Shown piece after piece: positions 1 to 8,184 of a DNA stretch of 41,237 nucleotides. The stretch comes from Terriglobia bacterium (GTDB lineage Bacteria > Acidobacteriota > Terriglobia > 20CM-2-55-15), in the NCBI GenBank assembly GCA_036496425.1, contig DASXLG010000100.1, forward strand, positions 1 through 41,237, given 5' to 3'. The first letter of the stretch is position 1. Each line of letters starts with the position of its first letter. A program made the translations under genes and the position numbers. The notes beneath the pieces are model-generated. The model had not been told where the DNA came from, did not search any database, and saw only the letters and a list, made by a program, of their open reading frames with translations.

Positions 1-393
1 GAGCCGTTGACAGTACTCCAATAGTTCGATGTGAAATCTGCCCGGGGTCTCGAGGTGTTTGCGAAATGCATCGGTCGTGGTGACAAATGCATGGCCGGGA
101 ACCATTACGACACCACGATACGGAGACGTTTCACTAAGCACCGCGGCCGCGCCGGCCAGGCCTTCTGCGCCGACAGTCCAGACTTCGATACTGCCGCCCG
201 CACCCGTTTCGGCCCAGAAAGAGACTACCGCGTCTTCGGGAAAGTATAGGGAGTGGACGGGCTTGCCCGGCTCGTAGAGAACTGTGTCCCGCGCCAGTTC
301 CAGGCGGTCGAATGTCCTGAGGACTTTTCTCGAGCCGCTGGAGTAGAGGGCGCGCATCACTTGATTTCGCGGACCTTCCAACGCCTTTGCCAC
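1..393 (-). CDS. Crp/Fnr-type regulator, sensor domain (3' end cut by window)
   Basis: Reading the minus strand gives 131 uninterrupted codons running off the left edge, so the DNA-binding half is not visible. The visible part is a cyclic-nucleotide-binding-like beta roll. It has the hallmark VLYEPG (residues 38-43), LYFPEDAVVS, and a GSIEV...VGAEGLAG segment that lines up with the neighbouring regulator at 427-1131, to which it is clearly similar. The GTG at 393 is chosen because it puts VLYEP at nearly the same residue number as in that neighbour (38 versus 37). No Shine-Dalgarno sequence is visible there, and an ATG at 357 is the alternative. It lies 33 nt downstream of its paralogue in the same direction and the same reading frame, so the pair looks like a tandem duplication. 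Family known: transcription factors sensing small molecules or redox state. Ligand and targets are unknown. Confidence 0.8.
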   Translation of the reverse strand, partial: MAKALEGPRNQVMRALYSSGSRKVLRTFDRLELARDTVLYEPGKPVHSLYFPEDAVVSFWAETGAGGSIEVWTVGAEGLAGAAAVLSETSPYRGVVMVPGHAFVTTTDAFRKHLETPGRFHIELLEYCQRL

Positions 394-426
394 GAAACAA
401 ATAAGTGCAGACGGATTGCCAAAAGT

Positions 427-1131
427 CTATTGGACTGTGAGCTGGCGCACGCCGTCTTTCAGAATGTTGTAGCACTCGCAGCACATCTCTCTGAGGCCGT
501 CCGGCTCCAGAATCGTGATCTGCCCACGGGACATCCGGATCAATCCCGCTTTTTGAAGAAGACCGGCGACGCCGGTCACACTGGCCCGGCGTGTGCCTAA
601 CAGACGGGCGATGGTTTCGTGTGTCACGCGCAGCGTGTCCGTTCGCGCCGCGTCCCGCGCGAACATCAGCCACCGGCAGACACGCTCTTGTAAAGGATGA
701 TAGCAATTGCAGAGACTCGACTGCGTCACCTGTATCAGAAAAGTATTGGTGTATTTCAGGAGAAGATTTTGAAAAGCTTTATTGTGGCTGCATTCCTCGC
801 CGTTAATGCGGCCGCATTTCATCCTGAATGCGGCGCCCGGCGTCTGGACAACCGCGCGGTAGGGAGTCACTCCGCCGAGGAGCGCCGGAACTCCGACCAT
901 TCCGTCACGTCCGATCAAGCCAACTTCAACCGTGCTGCCGTCCGGACCCAGTGACAGGATGGATACGAGAGCACTTTCGGGAAAGTACACATATTCAACC
1001 TTTTCATCGGGTTCATAAAGAACCGCCCCCGCGTGAAGCGCTACGGCTTCGAGCGGCGGAAGCGCTTTCCGGTCCGGCAGCAAGTTCAAGAGTGTGTTCT
1101 GCGGTTCATTTAGAGTCGGAGCTTCAATCAT
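427..1131 (-). CDS. Crp/Fnr-family transcriptional regulator
   Basis: This is a 234-residue protein of the usual size for the family. The N-terminal half is a cNMP-binding-like beta roll (VLYEP, YVYFPESALVS, TVEVGLIGRDGMVG). The C-terminal half has a winged helix-turn-helix of the Crp type, with THETIARLLGTRRASVTGVA as recognition segment. Fnr-type cysteine spacing for an iron-sulphur cluster is not obvious, although an SLCNCYHP cluster sits mid-protein. The ATG at 1131 is preferred over an upstream in-frame start at 1176 because an AAAGG motif lies about 9 nt upstream. It is probably co-transcribed with the similar gene at 1-393. A divergent response-regulator gene starts at 1453. Known of the family: binds DNA as a dimer at an inverted repeat and activates or represses transcription. 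Effector and regulon cannot be told from the sequence. Confidence 0.9.
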   Translation of the reverse strand: MIEAPTLNEPQNTLLNLLPDRKALPPLEAVALHAGAVLYEPDEKVEYVYFPESALVSILSLGPDGSTVEVGLIGRDGMVGVPALLGGVTPYRAVVQTPGAAFRMKCGRINGEECSHNKAFQNLLLKYTNTFLIQVTQSSLCNCYHPLQERVCRWLMFARDAARTDTLRVTHETIARLLGTRRASVTGVAGLLQKAGLIRMSRGQITILEPDGLREMCCECYNILKDGVRQLTVQ

Positions 1132-1452
1132 CGAAAGTTTCCTTTCTTGAACTCGATCGGAACCCGGGCGGCCCATCGTTAGTCAGTGCATGCCCGGTAC
1201 CTTCGAGACCTCCAGGTCTAATAATTATTCGCCCTTATGCATCAGCGGTCGTGCAGCCCCAATGGCGGTATATTTCTGTGGAAAAGTTCCCATGCACGGG
1301 CAGAAATCCGCATTCGCGGGAAATCAAAGGGTTTTGTCCTGGTACGGCAGCGTACGGGGAGCCGGCAAAAAGAGCGCAGCGCGCGGTCCCGTACAGATTA
1401 TCTTAGGATTTTGTTTTATAGTTTTGCTTCACGTTCATCCTGAGGAGCCAAA
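1132..1452. promoter_or_regulatory. Divergent intergenic region with a small palindrome
   Basis: About 320 nt without a gene, between the minus-strand Crp/Fnr gene and the plus-strand response regulator, so it must carry both promoters. It contains a perfect inverted repeat at 1206-1219 (AGACCT-CC-AGGTCT) directly followed by a fully palindromic AT-rich stretch at 1220-1229 (AATAATTATT). This could be an operator and -10 area for the Crp/Fnr gene, which would fit autoregulation, but that is inference. A T-rich stretch with TTATAG near 1413-1418 is a possible -10 for the response regulator. No RNA gene was recognised. Confidence 0.35.
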
Positions 1453-1824
1453 TTGCGAATACTGCTGGTTGACGATACGGAAGACGTACGGGAGACCGTT
1501 GGCGCAATGGCGAAATCGCTCGGACACGACGTCATCGCGGTCGACAACGCCATCATTGCGGTTAAGCTCGCCGCCGCCGATCCGCCGGACCTTGTGCTGA
1601 TGGATCTATTCATGCCGGAGGTCGACGGCGCACAAGCCGCCGCAGCGCTCCACAGCATCTCTCCCCTGCGTCACCTGCGGATCGTTCTGATTACTGCTTT
1701 TCCCGAGAAACTGTCTCCTCATGTTCGCGAGGGCTCCTGGGATGGTCTCCTGATCAAACCATTCAACCTTCACGACCTCGAACGTGTCCTAAAGCGCTTC
1801 GACGGCGGGGCTAGCGGTCCTTAG
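1453..1824 (+). CDS. Single-domain response regulator (CheY-like receiver)
   Basis: A 123-residue protein made only of a receiver domain. It has the acidic pair DD at 7-8, the phospho-acceptor D51 in LVLMDLFMPEVDG, the switch T81 in LITA and the conserved K102 in IKPF. There is no output domain, so it must act by protein contact or as a phosphate shuttle. The start is TTG at 1453, supported by GAGGAG at 1442-1447 five bases upstream and by the family start LLVDD. It converges tail to tail with the permease gene ending at 1836 and has no kinase beside it. The partner kinase is unknown; the kinase at 10158-11627 is about 8 kb away and has its own regulator. Confidence 0.88.
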   Translation: MRILLVDDTEDVRETVGAMAKSLGHDVIAVDNAIIAVKLAAADPPDLVLMDLFMPEVDGAQAAAALHSISPLRHLRIVLITAFPEKLSPHVREGSWDGLLIKPFNLHDLERVLKRFDGGASGP

Positions 1825-1835
1825 CCGCAGATCCT

Positions 1836-4301
1836 CTATTCACACCTCAAAGCCGCCATTGGATCGACGCGGATGGCGCGGCGCGCCGGAATATAGCAGG
1901 CCAGCAGCGTCAAACCGAAGAGCAACGAGGCCATCGAGACATAGGTGAGCGCATCGGTCGGACTGACTGCGAAAAGCAATGTCGACAGGATTCGAGTCAG
2001 AGCGGCTGCGCCGAGCAGACCGGCAGCGACGCCGATGGCGGCCAGTTTTCCGCCTTCCCGAAGAACACCAAGAACAATATCGCGAGGCGGGGCGCCGAGC
2101 GCCATGCGAAGGCCGATCTCGTCGATGCGCTGGCTGACAGAATACGAAATCACTCCATAGATGCCGATAACAGACAGCAGCAGAGCGATGAAGCCGAACG
2201 CACCCAGTACGATAAGCGAAAAGCGCCGCGGGGCCAGGGTCGCCGCGATGGCGTCGGTCATGAGTTCTTCGCTATGAAGCGGGCTGTTGCTGTCAAAAGC
2301 AGCGAGCTCGCGCCGAAGTAATGGCAGGAGCGTGGCCGGCGCGGTCTTCGTCCGAATAAGGCAGGCTACCGCGGGAGCGAACAGCGGAATGACGTCATCC
2401 GGCATCTGCGCGACCGGAAAATAATATTCCATGCGCAGCTTGGCCGATGCGTCCGCATCGAGTCCGGCATGCTTCACATGTTCCGCGACGCCGACGATTT
2501 CGATGGGCTTGGGTTCTTTTTCCAACGTTATGAAGATGTGTTTACCGATCGGGTTCTGGCCCGGAAACACCGTATGTGCCAGTTCCTCGTCGATGACCGT
2601 GACCGGCGTGCTCTTTTCCGTGTCCTGCGCAGTAAAACCCCTCCCCCGCAGCACTCTTATCCCCATTGTCTTAAAGTGATCGGCCCCGACGGCATAAAAG
2701 CGTGCGATGTGCATATCTCCCTGCCGCGCAGCTTTCGGTTCGTTTTCGGAACGAAAAGCGATGCTCGTACCGTTGCTGCTCAGGAAGGGAAGACCTCCGA
2801 TCTGAATGCTCACGGACTGCACGCCCGGTACTGCCGCCAGCCTCTCCTGAAGCTCGCGAAACGCCGCCCTGGCTTTTTCCGGAGTCGACGCCCGTTCCTT
2901 TGAAATGCCTGTGTAGAACGTCAGCAGGCCGTCTGGATTCAATCCGGGATTCACATTCCAGACCTTCTCCAGGCTGCGGATCATCAAGCCGGCGCCAACC
3001 AGAAGCACCAGCGTCAGTGCGATTTCAGCAACAATCAATACCCGTTGCGAACGATGCCTGCCTTTGACCGTGCCGCGCCCGCTTTGCTTCAATGTTTCAT
3101 GAAGGCCGAATTCCACGGCCTTAAGGGCCGGGAGGAAACCGAACAACACACCCGCTGCAGCCGATACGGCGAAAGTGAAGAGCAACACGCGATTGTTCAA
3201 TTGAACGTTGGAAAGCGAGGGCAGGGCCGCGGGCAAGACCGCAATTGCGGCTTGCGTTGCCCATGAAGCAAAGGCGACGCCGATGATTCCGCCAGCGATC
3301 GACAGAAGCATGCTTTCAGTCAGCAACTGACGGATGATGCGGCTCCTGCCTGCGCCCAGAGCCATCCGAATTCCAAATTCTTCCGAGCGTTTCATCGACC
3401 GGGCCAGCGCAAGATTCGCAACATTCGTGCAGGCGATGAGCAGCACGAAACCTACTGCTGCAGCCAATGCCAGAAGCGCCGGCCGCACTGAACCGACGAC
3501 CTCATCGAGGAACGGGAAGATCTCGGCATACTCGCCGGCCACCTCGTCCGGATATTGCTCAGCGAGGCTGCTCATAATTGTGTCCATCTCGGCGCGAGCT
3601 TGCGCCAGCGTCACGCCGGGCTTGAGCCGTCCGATGCCCAGTGTGCCGTTTCCTACGCCGTGACTATAGAAGTTGAAGGTCTCGTACTGACCGATGGGCG
3701 TGAAGACGTCGTTGAAGAACGAGTTGAATGCCCGCTCCATTCGAATGGCGGACGGTACGACGCCGATGATCGTGTAATTCAAGCCATTCAAAGTGAGCGT
3801 CTGTCCCAGAACGTTCTTATCGGCGGCGAACCGCCGCTTCCAGAAATCTTCCCCGAGCATAACCACCTGCTGTGCGCCTCGCTGGTCCTCTTTGGATGTG
3901 AAGTTTCGTCCAATCAGCGGCTGGATTCCCAGAACCGGCAGAAAGTTCTGAGAGACCATCATGCCGATCAACTGTTCCGCATCGCCACGGCCGGTGAGCG
4001 TGAACCCGCTATCGCGCATGCCGGCGATGCTTTCGAAGCTCCGGGCCTGGCGGCGCCAATCCAGAAAATTCAGGTAAGGAACGGAGTTTCTATCCGTGCC
4101 GGCTGTCTTCTGATACATGCTGACGAGCCGGTCCGCCTCGGGAAAGGGAACGGGATGCAGAAGGACGCCGTCCACGACCGTATAAATCGCGGTGTTGGCG
4201 CCGATTCCCAGCGCAAGCGTCAGCAATGCCGCACATGTGAAACCGGGCGATCGTCTCAACGTCCGGACGGCATAACGAAGGTCACCCCAGAAACTGTTCA
4301 T
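1836..4301 (-). CDS. ADOP-family ABC transporter permease (duplicated MacB/FtsX-type)
   Basis: This 821-residue protein matches the acidobacterial duplicated orphan permease pattern. A short start (MNSFWGDLRYAVRTLRRSPGF) leads into a first transmembrane helix with the typical TLALGIGANTAIY motif. It is followed by a large periplasmic MacB-like domain, a group of FtsX helices (LLIACTNVANLALAR, R...EFGIRMALGAGR), and a second periplasmic domain plus helix set (RIDEIGLRMALGAPPRDI). It ends with PARRAIRVDPMAALR. No ATP-binding subunit lies next to it, as is usual for orphan permeases. ATG at 4301 is chosen because family members begin at this motif; the reading frame is open to 4379, but that part overlaps an inverted repeat. 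No good Shine-Dalgarno sequence precedes 4301. Substrate is unknown; MacB relatives export peptides, lipids or drugs, or work in envelope remodelling. Confidence 0.92.
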   Translation of the reverse strand: MNSFWGDLRYAVRTLRRSPGFTCAALLTLALGIGANTAIYTVVDGVLLHPVPFPEADRLVSMYQKTAGTDRNSVPYLNFLDWRRQARSFESIAGMRDSGFTLTGRGDAEQLIGMMVSQNFLPVLGIQPLIGRNFTSKEDQRGAQQVVMLGEDFWKRRFAADKNVLGQTLTLNGLNYTIIGVVPSAIRMERAFNSFFNDVFTPIGQYETFNFYSHGVGNGTLGIGRLKPGVTLAQARAEMDTIMSSLAEQYPDEVAGEYAEIFPFLDEVVGSVRPALLALAAAVGFVLLIACTNVANLALARSMKRSEEFGIRMALGAGRSRIIRQLLTESMLLSIAGGIIGVAFASWATQAAIAVLPAALPSLSNVQLNNRVLLFTFAVSAAAGVLFGFLPALKAVEFGLHETLKQSGRGTVKGRHRSQRVLIVAEIALTLVLLVGAGLMIRSLEKVWNVNPGLNPDGLLTFYTGISKERASTPEKARAAFRELQERLAAVPGVQSVSIQIGGLPFLSSNGTSIAFRSENEPKAARQGDMHIARFYAVGADHFKTMGIRVLRGRGFTAQDTEKSTPVTVIDEELAHTVFPGQNPIGKHIFITLEKEPKPIEIVGVAEHVKHAGLDADASAKLRMEYYFPVAQMPDDVIPLFAPAVACLIRTKTAPATLLPLLRRELAAFDSNSPLHSEELMTDAIAATLAPRRFSLIVLGAFGFIALLLSVIGIYGVISYSVSQRIDEIGLRMALGAPPRDIVLGVLREGGKLAAIGVAAGLLGAAALTRILSTLLFAVSPTDALTYVSMASLLFGLTLLACYIPARRAIRVDPMAALRCE

Positions 4302-4335
4302 GGCTTCGGCATAGCGAATCTGCTTCCAAAAAGAC

Positions 4336-4446
4336 GGGAATAGCCGCAAAAGGCATACGAGGGACCACAAACAACCCAAAACGTGAGGTCATTCGTCATG
4401 TTTTGTTGCCTTTGTGTTCTGCTATGTGCCTTTTGTGGCTATTCCC
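4336..4446. repeat. Long imperfect palindrome, possible miniature element
   Basis: Outer arms of 20 nt at 4336-4355 and 4427-4446 are reverse complements with one mismatch. Inside them, further short complementary pieces continue the symmetry, for example CAAAACGTG at 4376-4384 with CATGTTTTG at 4397-4405. The element lies directly upstream of the permease start and overlaps its open upstream frame. No terminal direct repeats or transposase were seen. It could be a MITE-like insertion, a REP-like repeat, or a folded leader of the permease mRNA. Confidence 0.55.
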
Positions 4447-4530
4447 TTTTCCGTTGTGACTGTCCGCTCCCGCGACCGCCCGTCCCATTACCGGACACAA
4501 GTCGATCGTCCCAATCAAAAGTCTTAAGGC

Positions 4531-5382
4531 CTAATTGTCTCCACAATCCACGCGCATGATCCACTGCGGCAGGATCGGCAGCAGTTGTTCGGTCGTATAA
4601 ATAAAGGACCGGCTGCCGGGTAAGTACGTCACGCCTTCCTGCTGTTGCAGAAAGTTGAGCTTGATCTTCTGCTGGTGCTTGAAATCGATGCTGTATTCGA
4701 CCGCATCGATGTAAGTCAGGACCAGCAGGCGGTTGCCGTCGTCGGAGAACGCCATGTCCGTGGGCTTGGCGCCGGGATCCAGCGTCGTCACCGGCGTAAG
4801 GACCTGGGTGGTGAGGTGAGGATCGGCCTTGAACAGCCGCGCAGGACTTTCTTTCACGAGAATGTAGATTGTGCCGTCGGGATGCACGGCGAGGCTTTCG
4901 GCGTCGTGCGGTCCATCGGGGTAGCGAAGCGTCATGCGCTGCCGTGCTTTGACGGTTTGTGGGAAGGTTTCGAACTCGTCGACGACGGCGATCTCAATCG
5001 ATTTCCTGTTTTTATCGTTGTCGCCGATATCCCCCAGGTACAGGCACGAACTGCCACCTCCGGAACACGGGCCCAGGCTGATGGCCTCGACATCGACCGG
5101 GTCGAACCCGGCGATGTTGATCGGACGGGTATCCTTCCCCGCCATGGAGGTGATGAAGAACCGGCCCGTATCTCCTGAATCATTAATGTGATACAGGCGG
5201 CCCGGCACCTTCCTGGAGGCCGCCACGCCACTGGCTTCGTGCAAAACGGACTGCAGCGCGCCGATCCGGGCAGGTTCTTTCCATTGCGTGCATACCTGTC
5301 CATAGATCGCGCTGTCTAACAATAAGGGGAACAAACCCAGGAGAAGCGGGAACCATCGAGAAACTCCTGGATTTCGAGTCAC
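4531..5382 (-). CDS. Secreted beta-propeller-like protein of unknown function
   Basis: A 283-residue protein with a likely signal peptide (arginines, then FPLLLGLFPLLL, cleavage near IYGQ). The mature part has repeating short beta-rich units with loops such as HINDSGD, CLYLGDIGDN, HDAESLAVHPDGTIYI and DMAFSDDGNRLLVLTY, like one-blade repeats of secreted propellers. Two paired cysteines may form disulphides (CSGGGSSC). The GTG at 5382 is chosen because it gives a clean signal peptide and has AGG a few bases upstream. An ATG at 5430 is in frame but would overlap the divergent gene at 5401. I do not recognise a catalytic motif; a calcium- or ligand-binding propeller is possible. It is transcribed divergently from the nucleotidyltransferase with almost no space between them. 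Confidence 0.7.
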   Translation of the reverse strand: MTRNPGVSRWFPLLLGLFPLLLDSAIYGQVCTQWKEPARIGALQSVLHEASGVAASRKVPGRLYHINDSGDTGRFFITSMAGKDTRPINIAGFDPVDVEAISLGPCSGGGSSCLYLGDIGDNDKNRKSIEIAVVDEFETFPQTVKARQRMTLRYPDGPHDAESLAVHPDGTIYILVKESPARLFKADPHLTTQVLTPVTTLDPGAKPTDMAFSDDGNRLLVLTYIDAVEYSIDFKHQQKIKLNFLQQQEGVTYLPGSRSFIYTTEQLLPILPQWIMRVDCGDN

Positions 5383-5388
5383 CTTACC

Positions 5389-5400
5389 TATACTAAAATT
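5389..5400 (+). promoter_or_regulatory. -10 box placed for a leaderless mRNA
   Basis: TATACT at 5389-5394 is followed by six bases and then the ATG of the nucleotidyltransferase at 5401. No Shine-Dalgarno sequence precedes that ATG. A start site at the usual distance from a -10 box would fall on the start codon itself. No clear -35 box was seen. Confidence 0.45.
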
Positions 5401-6150
5401 ATGGCAATAAATTCTGTCACCCCGGCCCATGTCTTCTATGCGGAAGTCCTGAAAATCCTCAAAGACTCAAAGTTTACCTTCATGGTCGCCGGCGGGTTTG
5501 CAGTCAATGCCTATACCGGTCTGCACCGTCCGACCAAGGACATCGACATCTTTGTTAAAGCCGGCGATTACCCCAAAATTCTGAATAAGTTCACCTCACT
5601 CGGCTTCAAAACGCAGGTCTCGGACGAACGCTGGATCGCAAAGATCTTCAAAGGGAAATTGTACGTCGATCTGATATTCGGCTCCTCAAATCTTATCGCG
5701 CCGGTGACGGACGACTGGTTCAAGGATTCGAAAACAGCAAAGTTTTTCAATCACGAAGTCCGGATACCTTCGGTCACGGATCTGATCGTTTCGAAAGTGT
5801 TCATTCAGAACCGCGACCGTTACGACGGCGCGGATGTCGCGCACCTCATATTGATGAAAAACCACGACATCAATTGGGAGCGGCTGCTTTGTTCGTTGGA
5901 ACAATATTGGGAAGTGCTCTTGATCCATCTTTTGAACTTCCGTTTCGTTTACCCCTCCGAGCGCGAAAAAATTCCGATCTGGCTGCTGCGCGAACTGCTC
6001 TCGCGCCTGCAGCACCAGTTCGAACTGCCCACACCCCGGATGAAGGTGTGCCGCGGCCGAATGTTCTCCGTCGCCGACTACACCGTGGACATTGCCGGCC
6101 TGGGATTTGCAGACGTCGTCGGAGGAGAAAATGAGCGCAAAGCCGGATAG
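5401..6150 (+). CDS. Nucleotidyltransferase-fold protein (MNT/AbiEii-like)
   Basis: A 249-residue protein whose N-terminal half carries the minimal nucleotidyltransferase signature. It has GG at 31-32 in VAGGFAVNAYTG, the DxD pair D47/D49 in RPTKDIDIF, and a third acidic residue D90 in KLYVDLIFG. These three aspartates are the metal ligands in the superfamily. The C-terminal half is helical, with no recognised domain. Relatives include stand-alone MNT proteins, AbiEii-type toxins and antibiotic nucleotidyltransferases; which applies here cannot be decided. The gene overlaps the metallophosphoesterase gene by 20 nt, so the two are probably translated together and may work on the same substrate. 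It appears to start leaderless (TATACT six bases upstream). Confidence 0.82.
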   Translation: MAINSVTPAHVFYAEVLKILKDSKFTFMVAGGFAVNAYTGLHRPTKDIDIFVKAGDYPKILNKFTSLGFKTQVSDERWIAKIFKGKLYVDLIFGSSNLIAPVTDDWFKDSKTAKFFNHEVRIPSVTDLIVSKVFIQNRDRYDGADVAHLILMKNHDINWERLLCSLEQYWEVLLIHLLNFRFVYPSEREKIPIWLLRELLSRLQHQFELPTPRMKVCRGRMFSVADYTVDIAGLGFADVVGGENERKAG

Positions 6151-6862
6151 CCTGCGCGTCGCCGCAGTGGGTGATCTGCACGTTCACCAGAACTCGACCG
6201 AAAGTCTGCAACCGCTCTTTGAAAAAATCTCGCACAACGCCGACGTGCTCGCGCTGTGCGGCGATCTGACCCACCTCGGGTTGCGCCAGGAAGCGGAAAA
6301 GCTCGCGCACGATCTGCGGGCGTGCCACATACCGGTCGTTGCGGTGCTTGGAAATCACGATTACCAGAGCGGGCATGCGGAGGAAGTGAAACAGGTTCTA
6401 TGCGACGCCAAAGTGAACGTGCTGGAAGAGAGTGAGACATTCGAGTTCAGAGGCGTCGGATTCGCCGGCGCAAAAGGCTTCGGCGGCGGCTTCGACAAAC
6501 ACATGCTCACGCCTTTTGGAGAAGATGCCATCAAGCACTTTGTCGGCGAAGCCGTCAATGAATCCCTGCGGCTCGAGGTCGCATTGAACAGCCTGCGTAC
6601 CGAGAAAGTCGTCGTCGTCCTGCATTACGCGCCGATCGCGCAGACCGTCGTCGGAGAGCCCCCCGAAATCTTTCCGTTCCTCGGCTCTTCAAGACTGGCG
6701 GAAACCATCGACCATTTCGATGTCAACGCGATCTTCCATGGACACGCGCACCACGGCACCTATCAGGGAAAGACGATGAAGGGCACGCCGGTCTACAACT
6801 GCTGCCTGCAGCTGGTGCAGGGTCTCCAGCCTGAACAGCCGTTCGCATTGGTGGAAGTTTAG
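6131..6862 (+). CDS. Calcineurin-like metallophosphoesterase
   Basis: A 243-residue protein with all five blocks of the calcineurin-like fold: D15-x-H17 (VGDLHVH), G44-D45 (LCGDLTH), G74-N75-H76-D77 (LGNHDYQSG), a later H in VVLHYAP and G-H-x-H in FHGHAHHGT. These residues bind two metal ions, so it should be an active phosphodiesterase or phosphomonoesterase in the cytoplasm; there is no signal peptide. The start at 6131 is fixed by the perfect GGAGGAG at 6121-6127; the frame is open further upstream, but that region codes for the preceding gene. It overlaps the nucleotidyltransferase by 20 nt. Inference: the pair may add and remove a nucleotide or phosphate on one target. Confidence 0.9.
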   Translation: MSAKPDSLRVAAVGDLHVHQNSTESLQPLFEKISHNADVLALCGDLTHLGLRQEAEKLAHDLRACHIPVVAVLGNHDYQSGHAEEVKQVLCDAKVNVLEESETFEFRGVGFAGAKGFGGGFDKHMLTPFGEDAIKHFVGEAVNESLRLEVALNSLRTEKVVVVLHYAPIAQTVVGEPPEIFPFLGSSRLAETIDHFDVNAIFHGHAHHGTYQGKTMKGTPVYNCCLQLVQGLQPEQPFALVEV

Positions 6863-6945
6863 AAAAGGGGAAGACTCGAATCCTTCCAGCCTCCGCAAAA
6901 TGCGTTTGGCTACAGGCATTCCCTCCTGTGTTATCGTCCCCTGAA

Positions 6946-8184
6946 ATGTTTTTGAACCTTGCGCCGTTGAAGAAACATCGGGATTACCGGCTTCTCTACA
7001 CCGGGCAACTGGTCTCGATGTTCGGCAGCATGATCACCTACGTTGCCGTCCCCTACCAGGTTTTCGAATTGACGCACTCCAGCCTCGCCGTCGGGTTGCT
7101 GGGAGCCGCGCAGCTCGTACCTTTGCTGATCTTTGCGCTTTGGGGCGGCGCATACGCCGATGCGATGGACCGCAGAAGACTGCTGATCGCTTCCGAAATA
7201 CTCATGGCCGGCGGGTCGCTCACCTTAGCCATCAACGGAATGTTTGCCCATGCGAGTGTCGCTCTCATCTTTGTGGTGAGCGCGGCCATGTCGGCATGCA
7301 ATGGCTTTCACCGTCCCGCACTCGATGCGATGACGCCGCGCCTGGTGGACCGTGAGGACTTGACGGGCGTTTCGGCTTTGAACTCGTTCCGGTCCTCAAT
7401 CAGCGCGATTGGCGGACCTGCGCTCGGCGGCGTCTGCATGGCGCTTCTTGGATATCCGCTGACATACATGCTCGACGTGCTCAGCTTCCTTATTTCGCTC
7501 GTCGCGCTTGCGGCGATCCGGCGGATGCCGCCGGCGGACGGCGCTTCGCGGCCGGGAATCCGAAGTATTGTCGACGGGCTGAAGTACGCAATGAGCCGTC
7601 CCGAATTGGTTGGAACGTACGCCGTCGACATCGTCGCGATGACGTTCGCCATGCCGATGGCGCTGTTTCCGTCGATGGCCATTGCCTGGGGCGGCGCGAG
7701 CGCGGCGGGCTGGCTGTATTCCGCCATGTCGGTCGGAAGCCTGTTCACAACGCTATTCAGCGGCTGGACCACGAAGGTGACGCGCCACGGCATGGCCGTC
7801 GTCACTGCTGCCGCTACCTGGGCGCTGGCGATTATCGCGCTGGGATTCGCTTCGAGTCTGGCTGCCGCCGTGCTGTGCCTGGCAATGGCGGGAGCGGCGG
7901 ATTCGGTCAGCGCGGTTTTTCGCGGAACAATCTGGAACGAAACGATTCCCGCCGACCTGCGCGGCCGTCTCGCCGGCGTCGAAATGATCAGCTACCTGAG
8001 CGGACCACTTCTCGGCAATGCTCGAGCTGGCTGGGTTGCCTCGATTTCGTCGAACGCGGTCTCGGTTGTGTCGGGAGGCGTGGTCTGCTTCGCAGGAGTC
8101 CTTCTGTGCATCCCGCTTTTGCCGGCATTCTGGAATTATCGTGCGGACCGGACACCGGCAGCCGATATAATCCCGGTCTCATGA
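6946..8184 (+). CDS. MFS transporter, EntS-like exporter subfamily
   Basis: A 412-residue membrane protein with about 12 hydrophobic segments. It starts with the subfamily pattern FLNLAPLKKHRDYRLLYTGQ and YVAVPYQVFELT. The loop-2 motif appears as GGAYADAMDRRRLL, the usual MFS signature between helices 2 and 3. This subfamily (MFS_3) contains the enterobactin exporter EntS and many uncharacterised drug or metabolite exporters; the substrate here is unknown. ATG at 6946 is chosen because relatives start at this motif; an in-frame GTG at 6928 is possible. No Shine-Dalgarno sequence is visible. The stop overlaps the next start as ATGA (8181-8184), so the GAF gene is probably coupled to it. Confidence 0.9.
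   Translation: MFLNLAPLKKHRDYRLLYTGQLVSMFGSMITYVAVPYQVFELTHSSLAVGLLGAAQLVPLLIFALWGGAYADAMDRRRLLIASEILMAGGSLTLAINGMFAHASVALIFVVSAAMSACNGFHRPALDAMTPRLVDREDLTGVSALNSFRSSISAIGGPALGGVCMALLGYPLTYMLDVLSFLISLVALAAIRRMPPADGASRPGIRSIVDGLKYAMSRPELVGTYAVDIVAMTFAMPMALFPSMAIAWGGASAAGWLYSAMSVGSLFTTLFSGWTTKVTRHGMAVVTAAATWALAIIALGFASSLAAAVLCLAMAGAADSVSAVFRGTIWNETIPADLRGRLAGVEMISYLSGPLLGNARAGWVASISSNAVSVVSGGVVCFAGVLLCIPLLPAFWNYRADRTPAADIIPVS
8166..8180 (+). promoter_or_regulatory. Consensus -10 box just before the GAF gene
   Basis: A perfect TATAAT at 8166-8171 lies inside the end of the MFS gene and nine bases before the ATG at 8181. There is no Shine-Dalgarno sequence between them. This suggests an internal promoter that makes a nearly leaderless mRNA for the GAF gene, apart from read-through from the MFS gene. 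Confidence 0.4.

Noticed and set aside
427-706. Read-through fusion of the two Crp/Fnr genes, suggested by their shared frame
   Set aside because: The upstream protein is complete with its own DNA-binding domain and the downstream one has its own full sensor domain, so a normal tandem pair explains the frame.
3555-4343. A 262-codon plus-strand frame opposite the permease
   Set aside because: Antisense to a clear ADOP permease gene, and no domain can be recognised in it.
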